Assembly (NCBI GenBank): GCA_963667875.2
Contig: CAXXGC010000009.1
Location: 124,001-188,000 of the forward strand
Reading direction: 5' to 3'
DNA: 64,000 nucleotides
Origin: JAEXOD01 sp963667875
Lineage (GTDB): Bacteria; Bacteroidota; Ignavibacteria; Ignavibacteriales; Melioribacteraceae
In this document: in pieces, positions 63,956 to 64,000 of the stretch
How positions within the stretch are numbered: the first letter of the stretch is position 1
Layout of the letters: each line of letters opens with the position of its first letter
Made by a program: the position numbers and the translations under genes
Notes under the pieces: model-generated
Seen by the model: the letters and a program-made list of their open reading frames with translations, nothing else
Told to the model about the DNA's origin: nothing
The model's database searches: none

Positions 63956-64000
63956 AAGTAAGTAAATTTTATTTTTAAATGATTGCAAATATACTTATAA

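Overview
The window looks like a chromosomal segment of an Ignavibacteria-type bacterium (Ignavibacteriales, in the Bacteroidota/Chlorobi group). The reasons are a very AT-rich base composition, several large exported proteins ending in the type IX secretion (T9SS) sorting tail with the NYPNPFNP signature, a PorV/PorQ-like protein, Asp-box beta-propellers, DUF5916 and DUF3109 proteins, and a sigma-54 gene in a housekeeping operon. No rRNA, tRNA, CRISPR array, transposase or phage gene was recognised.

Layout. 1-8 kb: a truncated gene at the left edge, a LamG/T9SS exported protein, typA, an unusual J-domain protein and a fused SpmA-SpmB-like membrane protein, all on the minus strand. 8-9.2 kb: a gene-free stretch of decayed repeats. 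9.2-17.3 kb: a sugar-phosphate transferase, then a long plus-strand operon (DUF3109, rpoN, membrane methyltransferase-like protein, parvulin-type foldase, hslV, hslU, acid-phosphatase lipoprotein) closed by a strong terminator. 17.4-22.5 kb: two giant Asp-box propeller proteins; the second has lost its T9SS tail to three in-frame stop codons. 22.5-25.7 kb: the oxidative pentose phosphate operon gnd-zwf-pgl, facing a YwqK/MORN_2 repeat protein whose stop codon overlaps that of pgl.

27.1-33.5 kb: a thioesterase, then a defence island. It holds an OLD-family ATPase/TOPRIM nuclease, an N6-adenine methyltransferase-like protein whose catalytic NPPY motif reads LPPI, and a DarTG toxin-antitoxin pair. 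The darT gene is broken by one extra T in a run of nine, while darG is intact. 33.5-38 kb: an AraC-type regulator with a GyrI domain, a free-standing GyrI protein, and a DUF5916 outer-membrane protein. 38-42.5 kb: a T9SS-tailed protein flanked on both sides by arrays of an 81-bp palindrome-bounded element repeated about every 220 bp, plus a group of four unrelated short-loop palindromes.

42.6-50.5 kb: a CzcCBA/CusCBA-type metal efflux operon led by a small His/Cys-bearing exported protein, preceded by a RloA/RloB-like ATPase plus TOPRIM-like pair, which is a second candidate defence system. 50.6-64 kb: a fucose-isomerase-like protein, a PorV/PorQ family protein, a TPR protein, a MacA-MacB-TolC-like exporter without its own ATPase, two methyltransferases (one is RlmD/TrmA type), an orphan minimal nucleotidyltransferase, a MATE transporter, a NUDIX hydrolase and a DUF192 protein.

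The most interesting material is the defence island (catalytically altered methyltransferase, frameshifted darT), the 81-bp element arrays and the decayed T9SS tail. All assignments come from reading motifs by eye; no database search was run.
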